Notes under the pieces: model-generated
The model's input: the letters and a program-made list of their open reading frames with translations, nothing else
Database searches by the model: none
What the model was told of the DNA's origin: nothing
NCBI RefSeq assembly: GCF_017255415.1
Contig: NZ_JAFJZZ010000001.1
Coordinates: 558,001 to 622,000, forward strand
DNA: 64,000 bases
Origin: Clostridium aminobutyricum
GTDB taxonomy: Bacteria; Bacillota; Clostridia; Peptostreptococcales; Anaerovoracaceae
Direction: 5' to 3'
Program-made: the position numbers and the translations under genes
Shown here: in pieces, positions 31,199 to 39,390 of the stretch
How the letters are laid out: each line of letters opens with the position of its first letter
Numbering within the stretch: the first letter of the stretch is position 1

Positions 31199-31669
31199 AT
31201 GAAAAAAGAGAAGCTCTTTCGATTGGTATTTTGGATTTATATTAGCGTACTGTTTATTGTTGTAGTGCTAAAATTTGACGGCTCATTATACACGATGGCA
31301 GCAAAGGTAAATACCATCAGAGAAAATCGAAGCCACGGTTATTGGAATTACAATCTGGAGCCGTTTTATTCACTGAAAGTTCAATTTCGATATATAACCC
31401 ATAGGTGGGCATTAGAAAATATTTTAGGGAATATCATTCCTTTTATTCCTTTCGGTATTTTACTTCCCACAGCCTATAAGAAGTGCAGAAAATGGTGGAA
31501 GGTTTTCGGTATCACCATATTGACCATTCTGGGAATGGAAGTAACTCAATTAGTGACAATGTTTGGAATCTTTGATGTGGATGATATTATGCTGAATACG
31601 GCTGCTGCTATGATAGGATATGCAGTTTTTTCATGCTTTCAAAAAGGATATAAGGTGCCGCACAGTTAA
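31199..31669 (+). CDS. VanZ-family membrane protein
   Basis: 156 aa from ATG 31199 (AGGCAGGA upstream), with four or five membrane helices. NLEPFYSLKVQFRYI...ENILGNIIPFIPFGILLPTAYKKCRKWWKVFGITILTILGMEVTQLVTMFGIFDVDDIMLNTAAAMIGYAVF is the VanZ domain, including the conserved N-x-x-G-N, F-x-P-F-G and D-x-D-D-x-x-x-N-x-x-G elements. VanZ confers low-level teicoplanin resistance in enterococci, but most homologues have no known role. It stands alone with a terminator downstream. Confidence 0.85.
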   Translation: MKKEKLFRLVFWIYISVLFIVVVLKFDGSLYTMAAKVNTIRENRSHGYWNYNLEPFYSLKVQFRYITHRWALENILGNIIPFIPFGILLPTAYKKCRKWWKVFGITILTILGMEVTQLVTMFGIFDVDDIMLNTAAAMIGYAVFSCFQKGYKVPHS

Positions 31670-31736
31670 AGAATTCAAGCGAAGCGGTGAAATGGTTTAA
31701 CCATAGGATTAAAAGTATAAAATAGTAAAAGTTATA

Positions 31737-31775
31737 GACATAGGTAAATCAGCAAGTTTATCTGTGTCTTTTTTA
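31737..31775 (+). terminator. Intrinsic terminator after vanZ-like gene
   Basis: GACATAGGTAAA pairs with TTTATCTGTGTC (G-U allowed) and is followed by six T. Confidence 0.75.
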
Positions 31776-31816
31776 TTGCATAAATTCCAATACATAAGGG
31801 ATATTTTTATTTAATA

Positions 31817-31888
31817 TTAAGGTACCTTAAAAAAGGTCTTGACAAATTATTAAGGTACCTTTAAAATCTAAAACATAAGGTACCTTAT
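31817..31888 (+). promoter_or_regulatory. MarR promoter with three AAGGTACCTT operators
   Basis: Promoter TTGACA (31839-31844), 17 bases, TAAAAT (31862-31867). Three near-perfect dyads centred on GGTACC lie upstream (31817-31830), inside the spacer (31850-31864) and downstream of the start (31875-31888), with centres 33 and 25 bp apart. This arrangement strongly predicts autorepression by the MarR protein encoded next. Confidence 0.8.
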
Positions 31889-31919
31889 AATATAGTATAA
31901 ATTAAAGGAGGAATTTTTA

Positions 31920-32546
31920 ATGAGTGATCATATAGTTGATTTGATTGAACAGTTCACAAGGGTAGAGTGGCTGTTACACCGTTATCACCAACAGAATCAT
32001 AGCCATCATGGGCCGATGGGGGATCCGACCAGAGGACAGGGACGTGTATTGGCCATATTGAAGATAAAACCGGAAATCAGCCAGAAAGAACTTTCTTATC
32101 TGCTTGATATGACGCCTCAATCATTGGGGGAATTTCTGTCGAAACTCGAAAAAAGTGGATATATTACCCGTACGCCGTCGGAAACAGACCGTCGTGCTAT
32201 GATGATTAAGCTCACTGAATCAGGAAGTGAAGCAACCGATCAAGAATTTAGCTTTGCTAAATTGTTTGAATGTTTAAATGAAGAAGAGCAAAACAATTTA
32301 AGCAATTATCTTGACCGCATCATTCAAACACTTGAGGCCGAATTAGACGAACGTTCACAAACGGGTTTCAACCGAAATATTGACGAACATAGCTTTAGAG
32401 AACATTTTGGTGCGCATCGAAACTGGCCGGGACACGGAGGTTTTGGAGGAGAACAGGACGATCCCCGCTTTAGGATGGGCCGAAATCCCATGGATAGGGG
32501 TCACGGTTTCGGAAGAAAACAAAATCCTACGCCAGAAGAAGAGTAA
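31920..32546 (+). CDS. MarR-family regulator with His/Gly-rich tail
   Basis: 208 aa, longer than the usual ~145. The winged helix spans ~40-105 (GRVLAILKIKPEISQKELSYLLDMTPQSLGEFLSKLEKSGYITRTPSETDRRAMMIKLTESGSEA). A second helical part reaches ~150. The last ~55 residues are a disordered His/Gly/Arg-rich tail (SFREHFGAHRNWPGHGGFGGEQDDPRFRMG...RGHGFGRKQ). HHG and HSHH clusters also occur near residue 25, which could bind metal; that is inference. It is monocistronic, preceded by AAAGGAGG. No other copy of its GGTACC-centred operator was noticed nearby, so any target besides itself lies outside the window. Confidence 0.85.
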   Translation: MSDHIVDLIEQFTRVEWLLHRYHQQNHSHHGPMGDPTRGQGRVLAILKIKPEISQKELSYLLDMTPQSLGEFLSKLEKSGYITRTPSETDRRAMMIKLTESGSEATDQEFSFAKLFECLNEEEQNNLSNYLDRIIQTLEAELDERSQTGFNRNIDEHSFREHFGAHRNWPGHGGFGGEQDDPRFRMGRNPMDRGHGFGRKQNPTPEEE

Positions 32547-32564
32547 GGGATATCACTAACAATA

Positions 32565-32597
32565 AAGGACAAGGTACTATTCCTTGCCCTTATTTGG
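32565..32597. terminator. Terminator between convergent MarR and SIMPL genes
   Basis: AAGGACAAGG pairs with CCTTGCCCTT (one mismatch), followed by TATTTGG on the plus side. Confidence 0.6.
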
Positions 32598-32605
32598 TTC
32601 TGTCA

Positions 32606-33238
32606 TTAGGAATAGAGGAAATCAGCGGTGATAGAGGCTTCTATTCTCATTTCCCCGGGCAATATAGGAGTTGCAGCAGCCTCACGCTGAAATTGCTGTA
32701 GTGGAACAGCTGGTGCACCGCCTTCAATAATACGTACTGGTACGGGAGATAATTTTATGCGTAAGTTTGCTGCAATGGATTTAGCTTTTTGAATGGCATT
32801 GTCGACTGCCAAATTCAAAGCATGCTGGTAATAAAGCTGCGGATCGGATAGTTCAAAGGATATGGAGTCCACAACGTTGGCACCCATATTAACGGCAGTA
32901 TCAATGATATTTCCTGCCTGATCGATATAATTTGTTCTAATTTCTATCATATTGCGTACCGAATAGCCTTTGTCAATCGGATTCCCATCCTGATATTCGT
33001 ATATCCTATCGATGGAGTATTGAATGGTTCTTATATCTGTATAGCCGGCTTGACTTAGGGATTGAATGATCCGTTGGCTAATTTGTGCATTGTCAGCTTG
33101 TATCTGGGGCAAATCGTATCCGGTTGTTTGTACTCCCAGACGAATTACCGCCATATCAGGAGTTGCCATAACCGTACCTTGCCCGGTCAAAGTCATGGTA
33201 TCAAAGGGATGACGATTGTCAGAAAACGAGTGTGCCAT
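32606..33238 (-). CDS. SIMPL-domain (DUF541, YggE-like) protein
   Basis: 210 aa from ATG 33238, chosen for GAGAGGAGTT upstream; an upstream in-frame start at 33256 is not supported. MTLTGQGTVMATPDMAVIRLGVQTTGYDL is the SIMPL opening strand pair, YSIDRIYEYQDGNPIDKGYSVRNMIEIRTN the middle, and LNLAVDNAIQKAKSIAANLRIKLSPVPVRIIEGGAPAVP the closing block. No signal peptide is evident, unlike many periplasmic homologues. The role is unknown; homologues are tied to oxidative-stress tolerance. Confidence 0.85.
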   Translation of the reverse strand: MAHSFSDNRHPFDTMTLTGQGTVMATPDMAVIRLGVQTTGYDLPQIQADNAQISQRIIQSLSQAGYTDIRTIQYSIDRIYEYQDGNPIDKGYSVRNMIEIRTNYIDQAGNIIDTAVNMGANVVDSISFELSDPQLYYQHALNLAVDNAIQKAKSIAANLRIKLSPVPVRIIEGGAPAVPLQQFQREAAATPILPGEMRIEASITADFLYS

Positions 33239-33368
33239 AGGGTGAACTCCTCTCACGATTGTTTTATTTCATTAAGTGTATTAATAAGGAGGAGAAACTA
33301 TGCATTTGGTTAACCGGTTTAAGTAAAAGAAAACAGAGCAAGGAAAACCTGGCCCTGTGGACTTTCTT

Positions 33369-34025
33369 TTAAAATGTACAACTGTCAACGCCGCAGCCGG
33401 CTCCTGTCACAACTTCTTCGTCGGCTGTTTTCTGTGTTTTTTCCAATAATGTCTCAAAATATTCCTTGGAATGAATACCGCCATGCAGGACGGTATCACC
33501 GATTTTGATCATTGGAAGGGTGGTGACTTGTGCAGAGACTGGAGAATCTTTCGCGCCGATGAGTTTGGAGCGGTAAATGCCCTCGATCAGTGCCGTCTCG
33601 AAATCATTCGCATTCAGACCGATTTGCGCGGCAATCTGTTTTAATACCTGCAAGTCACCGATATCGGATTCTTCTGCGAAATACGCTTTATAAAGGCGGT
33701 CATTGTATAACGAACCCTTTTGGTGGTCCAGCGCATAATAATATCCTTCATGAGCCAGACGGGTATACGGCCTCGGAGAAACCTTCGGAGGCAGTTTCAT
33801 GTCAAGGTTCAGTTTCCTTACTATCGGCGCAATGGTTTTTTGCCAGTTTGCCTTGCGCACAGGGTCACGGTAGACGTCCACCTGCTTTTGCGTTTCCGGA
33901 GTCAGCTCGTAGGGAAGGTATTCTATATGAATATCTTTGCCTTCACATGCTTTTTCCAAAAATATCTTATTTATATAACAAAACGGGCATACATAATCCG
34001 AAACAAATTGTATGTTGATTGACAT
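33369..34025 (-). CDS. DsbA-family (FrnE-like) thiol oxidoreductase
   Basis: 218 aa. INIQFVSDYVCPFCYINKIFLEKA is the thioredoxin-like strand with a CPFC active site (Cys ~13 and 16). A helical insertion follows, then SPVSAQVTTLPMIKIGDTVLHGGIHSKEYFETLLE holds the cis-Pro loop. A CxxxxxC pair closes the C-terminus (GAGCGVDSCTF). There is no signal peptide, so it is cytosolic as in FrnE/HCCA-isomerase relatives, which do disulfide exchange or isomerisation. Its start lies 12 bases after the stop of the phosphodiesterase gene, so the two are co-transcribed. Confidence 0.85.
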   Translation of the reverse strand: MSINIQFVSDYVCPFCYINKIFLEKACEGKDIHIEYLPYELTPETQKQVDVYRDPVRKANWQKTIAPIVRKLNLDMKLPPKVSPRPYTRLAHEGYYYALDHQKGSLYNDRLYKAYFAEESDIGDLQVLKQIAAQIGLNANDFETALIEGIYRSKLIGAKDSPVSAQVTTLPMIKIGDTVLHGGIHSKEYFETLLEKTQKTADEEVVTGAGCGVDSCTF

Positions 34026-34037
34026 CTCCTATTCTCC

Positions 34038-36092
34038 TTATAGTTCATCCGACAAGATTTGATAGATCGGAGCACCTTCACACTGTGCAGGCATGCGGGT
34101 CCCGAGTAATACTGCTATGGTTGGCGTTACGTCTACTTGGCGGATGACACGATCTGTAATGAAATTGCTTTTAATGCCTGAACCTGCCGCGATAAAAATC
34201 GGAGATACAGAAGTATTAAAATAGCCTTCCGCCGTTGTCAGTCCATCTCCGTGCAAACGGTTGAAGCCTTCTTCAATGGTGAAGAAGATATCGCCGCATT
34301 CCGGGCCGTTTGTGCCCAGCAGAACGGCATCTTTATTTCTCAGGGCAATACCGACGACGCGTTTTCCGGTACGGTCATCCCGGTAATTGTATAGATCTGA
34401 AATGATCTGTTCTTCCAAGTCGTATTTATCTTTTGGATCGACAATCCCATGTGGATCACGGTTCTTTAGATTAATATAGATGTAGTTGCTTCGAATTTGA
34501 ACAGCTCGGGTTTTTTCCCAGTCAATCTCGTCAAGGGCATTTCCGTCCGCATCTTTTTTCAGAACGGTGTAGCCGAGTTCTTCCATTACCTGGGTATTGA
34601 GTCCGGCGTATTCCCCGAGAATAGGGGGTACATTTTCACCGACTAGAAGGCCATGGTCTGAAACGATGAAAATGGTATAGCCTTTGTCAACAAAGTGTAA
34701 AAAACGTCCAAGGTACCGGTCTGTCTGCACATAGAAGCGTTCAATGAGTTCCTGATAGACTGTTTCATCAATATGACTCCACGGTTCCAACGTTTTTCCA
34801 AGGTGCCAGATTTGATGACCGGCACAGTCGATATTGTGTAGATGACTGAATATAGCATCGTAGTTTTCATTGTCCAGCAGGTGCACAAGGCAATCCGCCT
34901 GCCATTGGCTGTAGATATCCCACGAAGGTTCAAAAATTTGCTCAACCAGTTCCGAGTCTTCTCCTCCGATCAAACTCACCGGAGGGATATGGCCCACCTG
35001 TTCTACAATTTGATCGTGCAAGGCTGCCGGATGCCAGAGCATATCATTGGTGACATCTAACGCATTGCTGATCCATAAGCGGAGATTTGTTCCGTCCGGA
35101 CTTAACTCCAATATTTTATAAGATCGGCAGCACTGTTTTGTAACCCCTTTCTTGGTTGCGGTATCTATAATGCCCGTGACCATCTTATCCTTTTCGATCA
35201 CCACAAAAGGCTCTTTGTCGGTTTTCAAGCGGTAAAGAGAAACCGTATCATAGACACCTTCTTTATTTCGCGTGATAAGGCCGTAGCGCGTTTCTTTTCC
35301 GCCGGAGATAAGAAGGGTAAATTCCAGCGCATCTTCCGGCGCGGAGGACCAGTCGGCAGCAGGCTGCAAAGGCGAAAAAATCATGTCATAAGCCACCTTG
35401 GCCCCGATCATCATCTCCGTATCGTCAAGGGTTTTAACATAGGTTCTTATTTCTCCGCCTTTTCGTGCTTCATCTCCCCACCAGAGTTCCATCATTTCGT
35501 CATTTTCATCGTCATCCGGCGAAAAGACTTCATTCATATCCGTAATGTTGCAGCCTACGCCGGCAGCTTTCTGTGTATGTGGGATAAAACTCAGCGATTC
35601 CGTATCAGCAGAGGCATAAAGGATTTTTTCCCAATCCATTTGGGATACCCCCATATTGACAGAACCTGGCTGTGTACCGTCAACCACATGGAGAAGAGGG
35701 CTCTTGGATGTCGGCGGCCAAGAAGAACCGGGCCAGTGCCATACCAGCGTTTTTAAACCGGCTTCCGTTGTCGCATTCCAAATTTGTTCTGCTTTGCAGT
35801 TTCTGGAATCCATGTTATACACAACGGCGTCCAAGCTGTCCGGCGATTGACGCCAGTAACAGGTGATGCCGTGTGTTCCGGGATAAGCGCCGGTGGCCAG
35901 TGTCGTCCAGCAAGGAGGCGTGATCGTGGGATGTGCCCCCAGCATATCCAGTCCTCCTCTTGCAGAGCCAAGCTCCAGATATTTTTTGATATTCGGCAAT
36001 TTGCCTTCGTCCACCAATCTTTTGGTGGTGACAGGGTCCATTCCGTCAATTCCTAAGACAATCAGTTTTTGTGTTCTTCCTGTTCGATTCAT
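34038..36092 (-). CDS. Alkaline-phosphatase-superfamily hydrolase (type I phosphodiesterase)
   Basis: 684 aa from ATG 36092 (GGAGGGG upstream). Another ATG four codons earlier lacks a good ribosome site. KLIVLGIDGMDPVTTKRLVDEGKLPNI gives the first metal Asp; HPTITPPCWTTLATGAYPGTHGI holds the Thr nucleophile region; YDAIFSHLHNIDCAGHQIWH and YTIFIVSDHGLLVGEN give the Asp/His metal ligands; and FNRLHGDGLTTAEGYFNTSVSPIFIAAG the last His. This is the nucleotide pyrophosphatase/phosphodiesterase branch rather than formylglycine sulfatases, since no CxPxR is present. No export signal is seen. It is divergent from a LysR gene and a Tau/Ssu-type importer, so it may hydrolyse an imported phosphate or sulfate ester. 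Confidence 0.85.
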   Translation of the reverse strand: MNRTGRTQKLIVLGIDGMDPVTTKRLVDEGKLPNIKKYLELGSARGGLDMLGAHPTITPPCWTTLATGAYPGTHGITCYWRQSPDSLDAVVYNMDSRNCKAEQIWNATTEAGLKTLVWHWPGSSWPPTSKSPLLHVVDGTQPGSVNMGVSQMDWEKILYASADTESLSFIPHTQKAAGVGCNITDMNEVFSPDDDENDEMMELWWGDEARKGGEIRTYVKTLDDTEMMIGAKVAYDMIFSPLQPAADWSSAPEDALEFTLLISGGKETRYGLITRNKEGVYDTVSLYRLKTDKEPFVVIEKDKMVTGIIDTATKKGVTKQCCRSYKILELSPDGTNLRLWISNALDVTNDMLWHPAALHDQIVEQVGHIPPVSLIGGEDSELVEQIFEPSWDIYSQWQADCLVHLLDNENYDAIFSHLHNIDCAGHQIWHLGKTLEPWSHIDETVYQELIERFYVQTDRYLGRFLHFVDKGYTIFIVSDHGLLVGENVPPILGEYAGLNTQVMEELGYTVLKKDADGNALDEIDWEKTRAVQIRSNYIYINLKNRDPHGIVDPKDKYDLEEQIISDLYNYRDDRTGKRVVGIALRNKDAVLLGTNGPECGDIFFTIEEGFNRLHGDGLTTAEGYFNTSVSPIFIAAGSGIKSNFITDRVIRQVDVTPTIAVLLGTRMPAQCEGAPIYQILSDEL

Positions 36093-36316
36093 ATTCCCCT
36101 CCATTTGCTCTGCCCGTTCCTATCGAAATTTTTGTATAAAGCGGCAGAGGTTTATCCTTCAACTTTTTCCAAAGAGTATGTTCTAAATGATTAAAGCCTA
36201 TATTACCTATATATTTTATATGATATACGTTTATGTTCCTGCTGAATAGCAGCAAAAAAGGATATGGGGTATCGAAAACAACGATATTCTTTAAATAGGT
36301 GGATTTGAAAAATGAC

Positions 36317-36377
36317 TTGACGGATAACAGGTAAGAGGATATAGTGGTATTATTCATATTAAACATATATGAATAAT
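36317..36377 (+). promoter_or_regulatory. LysR promoter and 29-bp operator dyad
   Basis: TTGACG (36317-36322), 17 bases, TATAGT (36340-36345), directly followed by a perfect inverted repeat ATTATTCATAT-N7-ATATGAATAAT (36349-36377) over the expected start. It sits between the divergent hydrolase and LysR genes, as expected for control of both. Confidence 0.7.
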
Positions 36378-36403
36378 ATAATATTGGATTGGGGTGAGTC
36401 ATT

Positions 36404-37309
36404 TTGAAATTCGAGCAATTACATTCTTTTAAAGAAGCCGTTAAATATAATTCCATTTCGGTTGCAGCGGAAAAAAATTTTATGTCGCAGTCCTCTATCA
36501 GTTATTCCATCATCAATCTGGAAAAAGAACTGGGAACGGAGCTGCTAAAGAGGACCAATGCCGGCGTAACACCGACGCAAATAGGGGAACTGGTGCTGCA
36601 AAAGACAGAAGATATTTTTAAGTCCATCGATGAGATCATAGAAATCTCGAAAGAACTGCGAAATGTCGGAGAAGTACATATTACCTGTATTCCATGTATT
36701 TGCGATTGGATCATCCCCAAGACTCTGCAAAGCCTGACCGATAATACGGCAGACATCTTGCTTTCAGTAGCGACAGCGGAAAGTAGTCAGGTTGCCCACG
36801 ATGTATCATCCGGTATTTCAAAATTCGGAATTTTAATTAATTACGGGGAGTTGGAACGGAATACAGATTTGAAATACACGCCTTTGTTCAAGGATGAATA
36901 TGTGCTTTATGTGGGTAAGAACTCTCCTTACTGGAATAAAGAAAGCATTTCTTACGGCGATCTGGTGAAAGAGCCTTATATCGCTTATCGAGATGAATTC
37001 AGAAAATATAACGGCGGACTGACCAATATGATCGGCACGGATCAATTGCCCAATATCATCTTTCGTACCGATAGTCTGGATTCTATCAAAAGCATGATAA
37101 CCCACAATAATTATGTTGCTTTTTTCCCGAGGTATATGTCGGAGCATGATATTTATGTCCAAAGCGGATGGATCAGGAGACTTCCGATTTCAGATAAAAA
37201 TTTGGAATTTGAGGTTGGATATGTGGAAAGCATCAAATACAAAACTACAAAAATTGATCGGATTATTCTAAATACCATAATAGAAATAGTAGAAAAAATA
37301 AAACGCTGA
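36404..37309 (+). CDS. LysR-family transcriptional regulator
   Basis: 301 aa from a TTG with GGGGTGAG upstream. Winged helix: KFEQLHSFKEAVKYNSISVAAEKNFMSQSSISYSIINLEKELGTELLKRTNAGVTPTQIG. The effector domain (~90-300) starts VGEVHITCIPCICDWIIPKTLQSL. It is upstream of a three-gene ABC importer in the same direction and divergent from the phosphodiesterase-DsbA pair, so it likely coordinates both, in the manner of CysB/Cbl-type control of alternative sulfur sources. The effector is unknown. Confidence 0.88.
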   Translation: MKFEQLHSFKEAVKYNSISVAAEKNFMSQSSISYSIINLEKELGTELLKRTNAGVTPTQIGELVLQKTEDIFKSIDEIIEISKELRNVGEVHITCIPCICDWIIPKTLQSLTDNTADILLSVATAESSQVAHDVSSGISKFGILINYGELERNTDLKYTPLFKDEYVLYVGKNSPYWNKESISYGDLVKEPYIAYRDEFRKYNGGLTNMIGTDQLPNIIFRTDSLDSIKSMITHNNYVAFFPRYMSEHDIYVQSGWIRRLPISDKNLEFEVGYVESIKYKTTKIDRIILNTIIEIVEKIKR

Positions 37310-37478
37310 AAACCAAGCGGAGCAAACCAAGCAGACTGACTGTTGAGCATGGAACAGTAAATTGGACTGTATTAGCTTTATGAAAATATTGAATACCCCA
37401 TATGAAATAAAAGGGTGTTCCCCTTTACTCGGCTTTCAGTTAATGTAAATACATGAATTCATATGTGTTTACTATGTA

Positions 37479-38270
37479 TTGAAGGAGGGAACTAAGATCA
37501 ATAAGATAAACAAGAAGTACATCATCAATAGTTTAACCGGCGTTGTCATCCTGTTGCTGTGGGTGATTGTGACATGGGATAACAGGATTTCAAGTATCAT
37601 CATTCCCTCACCAGCTGCCATATGGAATAGTTTTCTGGACCTGATTCAAAACGGTTATAAAGGGCATACGTTATGGGCACATTTATTTGCCAGTTTAAGA
37701 AGGCTGTTCATCGCATATTTCTTTGCCGTTATTACCGCTATTCCTCTAGGTCTTTTGAGCGGATATTCGGAAAAAATAAAAGCAGTGTTTGAACCGATCA
37801 TCGCCTTTATCAGGCCCCTTCCTCCTTTAGGGTATTATACGATTATCATTTTATGGATGGGGATCGGAGACAGTTCGAAGATATTTCTTTTATTTTTAGG
37901 TGCCTTTGCACCAATTTTCGTCTCTTGTGTTGCCGGTGTTACCCGGGTGAAACAGGACTATATTCATCGGGCCATGACATTAGGTGCCAACAAAAGACAA
38001 ATTTTCTTTCACGTTATTTTTCCGTCATCCTTACCTGATCTCTTTGTGGGTTTAAGGAATGCGATGAGTGGAGCGTATGCGACTTCTGTAGCTGCGGAAA
38101 TGGTTGCAGCTGCATCAGGAATTGGCTGGATGGTCCTGGATGCCAGTAAATATCTGCGCAGTGATGTCATATTCGTAGGCATCATCATCATGGGTATTAC
38201 CGGAATCATGCTGGACCAAATATTACTTTACTTAGAAAAAAAGATCATATTTTGGAAGGGCAAATATTAA
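37479..38270 (+). CDS. ABC transporter permease (TauC/SsuC type)
   Basis: 263 aa if the TTG at 37479 is used. The strong ribosome site (GGAGGG) lies after that codon and points instead to an ATC at 37497; there is no ATG, GTG or TTG where it should be (see findings). Six membrane helices. The EAA loop reads HRAMTLGANKRQIFFHVIFPSSLPDLFVGLRNAMSGAYATSVAAEMV, and SGYSEKIKAVFEPIIAFIRPLPPLGYYTIIILWMGIGDSSKIFLLFLGAFAPIFVS is typical of taurine/alkanesulfonate/nitrate-type permeases. It is first of three importer genes. Confidence 0.88.
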   Translation: MKEGTKINKINKKYIINSLTGVVILLLWVIVTWDNRISSIIIPSPAAIWNSFLDLIQNGYKGHTLWAHLFASLRRLFIAYFFAVITAIPLGLLSGYSEKIKAVFEPIIAFIRPLPPLGYYTIIILWMGIGDSSKIFLLFLGAFAPIFVSCVAGVTRVKQDYIHRAMTLGANKRQIFFHVIFPSSLPDLFVGLRNAMSGAYATSVAAEMVAAASGIGWMVLDASKYLRSDVIFVGIIIMGITGIMLDQILLYLEKKIIFWKGKY

Positions 38271-38292
38271 TCAAATTAGGAGGTACATTAAA

Positions 38293-39357
38293 ATGAAGTT
38301 GGTAAAAAAATTATTGGTCGTAAGTATGTTGTTCATACTGGGAAGTCAGCTGATTGGGTGCGGCGCAACAGGAAATGAGGACTCTTCGGATGCAAAAAAA
38401 GACCCTATAACAGGAGAAACGTATCCTTCTCAGATCAACATCGGTATCATTGAAGGCGGCCCTGAATCAGCCATTTTGATTCAGGAGAATTATTTCAGCG
38501 GAATCGATATCAAAGTCAATACGGTCACTTATTCGGTAGGAACGGACGTCAATAATGCGGTTGTTTCGGGAGACGTGGATGTGGCATCTTTCGGCTCTTC
38601 TCCGATTGCCCTTGGCATAGCCAATGGAATCGATTATAAAGCCGTATTTGTACCATACGTTCAAGGTGGCAATATTGAAGCACTGGCTGTAAAAAACGGT
38701 CAGGGAATCAGTACGGTGGCTGATTTGAAGGGCAAGACCATCGCTACTCCATTCGGAACGACGGCACATTATGCCTTATTAAATGCATTAAGACTGGGTG
38801 GTTTGAACGCAGAAGATGTGACGCTTCTGGATATGGGCGGCCAAGACATCGTTGCAGCATGGACGCGAGGTGACATTGATGCAACTTACATATGGAGCCC
38901 GGCTTTGGATGAGTGCGTGAAAGACGGCACCATCATTACCAATGACGGGGAACTTGCAAAACAGGGTGTCCTTATCCCTGAGATCGGTGTGGCAAGAAAC
39001 GAATTTGCCGAAAAATATCCGACTCTTGTCAGTCAATATGTAAAGGCTCTGATTGATACCTATAATCTGACACAAGAAAATCCGGATCAGGCAACACAGG
39101 CTGTAGCAGATTGGGAAGGGATTACCAAGGAAAATGCCAAAGGTCAAGTGGATGACAACATTTGGGTATCCGGCGAAAATCAGCTGACAGGCGATTATCT
39201 CGGCACCACTGAAAAGAAGGGAAAATTAGCTGAAACCTTAAAGACGATTGCGGATTTCCATCAGGCTCAGGGGAATATCAGCAAAGCACCGGATCTCAAA
39301 GCTTTCGAAGATGCCATTGATCCATCTTTCGTGGAATTAGCTTTGAAAGCGAAATAA
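38293..39357 (+). CDS. ABC transporter substrate-binding lipoprotein (TauA/SsuA type)
   Basis: 354 aa. Lipoprotein signal with lipobox LIGC (Cys ~24), then a linker and a type II periplasmic-binding fold: INIGIIEGGPESAILIQENYFSG, SYSVG-like strand with VNNAVVSGDVDVASFGSSPIALGIANGIDYKAVFV, LAVKNGQGISTVADLKGKTIATPFGTTAHYALLNALRLGGL (SsuA/TauA/NMT1 signature), and AWTRGDIDATYIWSPALDE. It is anchored outside the membrane and hands substrate to the permease. The family takes sulfonates, nitrate, bicarbonate or thiamine precursors. The substrate here is not certain. AGGAGGT precedes the start, 22 bases after the permease. Confidence 0.9.
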   Translation: MKLVKKLLVVSMLFILGSQLIGCGATGNEDSSDAKKDPITGETYPSQINIGIIEGGPESAILIQENYFSGIDIKVNTVTYSVGTDVNNAVVSGDVDVASFGSSPIALGIANGIDYKAVFVPYVQGGNIEALAVKNGQGISTVADLKGKTIATPFGTTAHYALLNALRLGGLNAEDVTLLDMGGQDIVAAWTRGDIDATYIWSPALDECVKDGTIITNDGELAKQGVLIPEIGVARNEFAEKYPTLVSQYVKALIDTYNLTQENPDQATQAVADWEGITKENAKGQVDDNIWVSGENQLTGDYLGTTEKKGKLAETLKTIADFHQAQGNISKAPDLKAFEDAIDPSFVELALKAK

Positions 39358-39390
39358 GTAGCGACTGAGCAATAATGGACAGGAAGAATC

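Noticed and set aside
34643-35060. ORFs in other frames of the phosphodiesterase gene
   Set aside because: Shadows of a well-supported gene with all catalytic motifs on the other frame.
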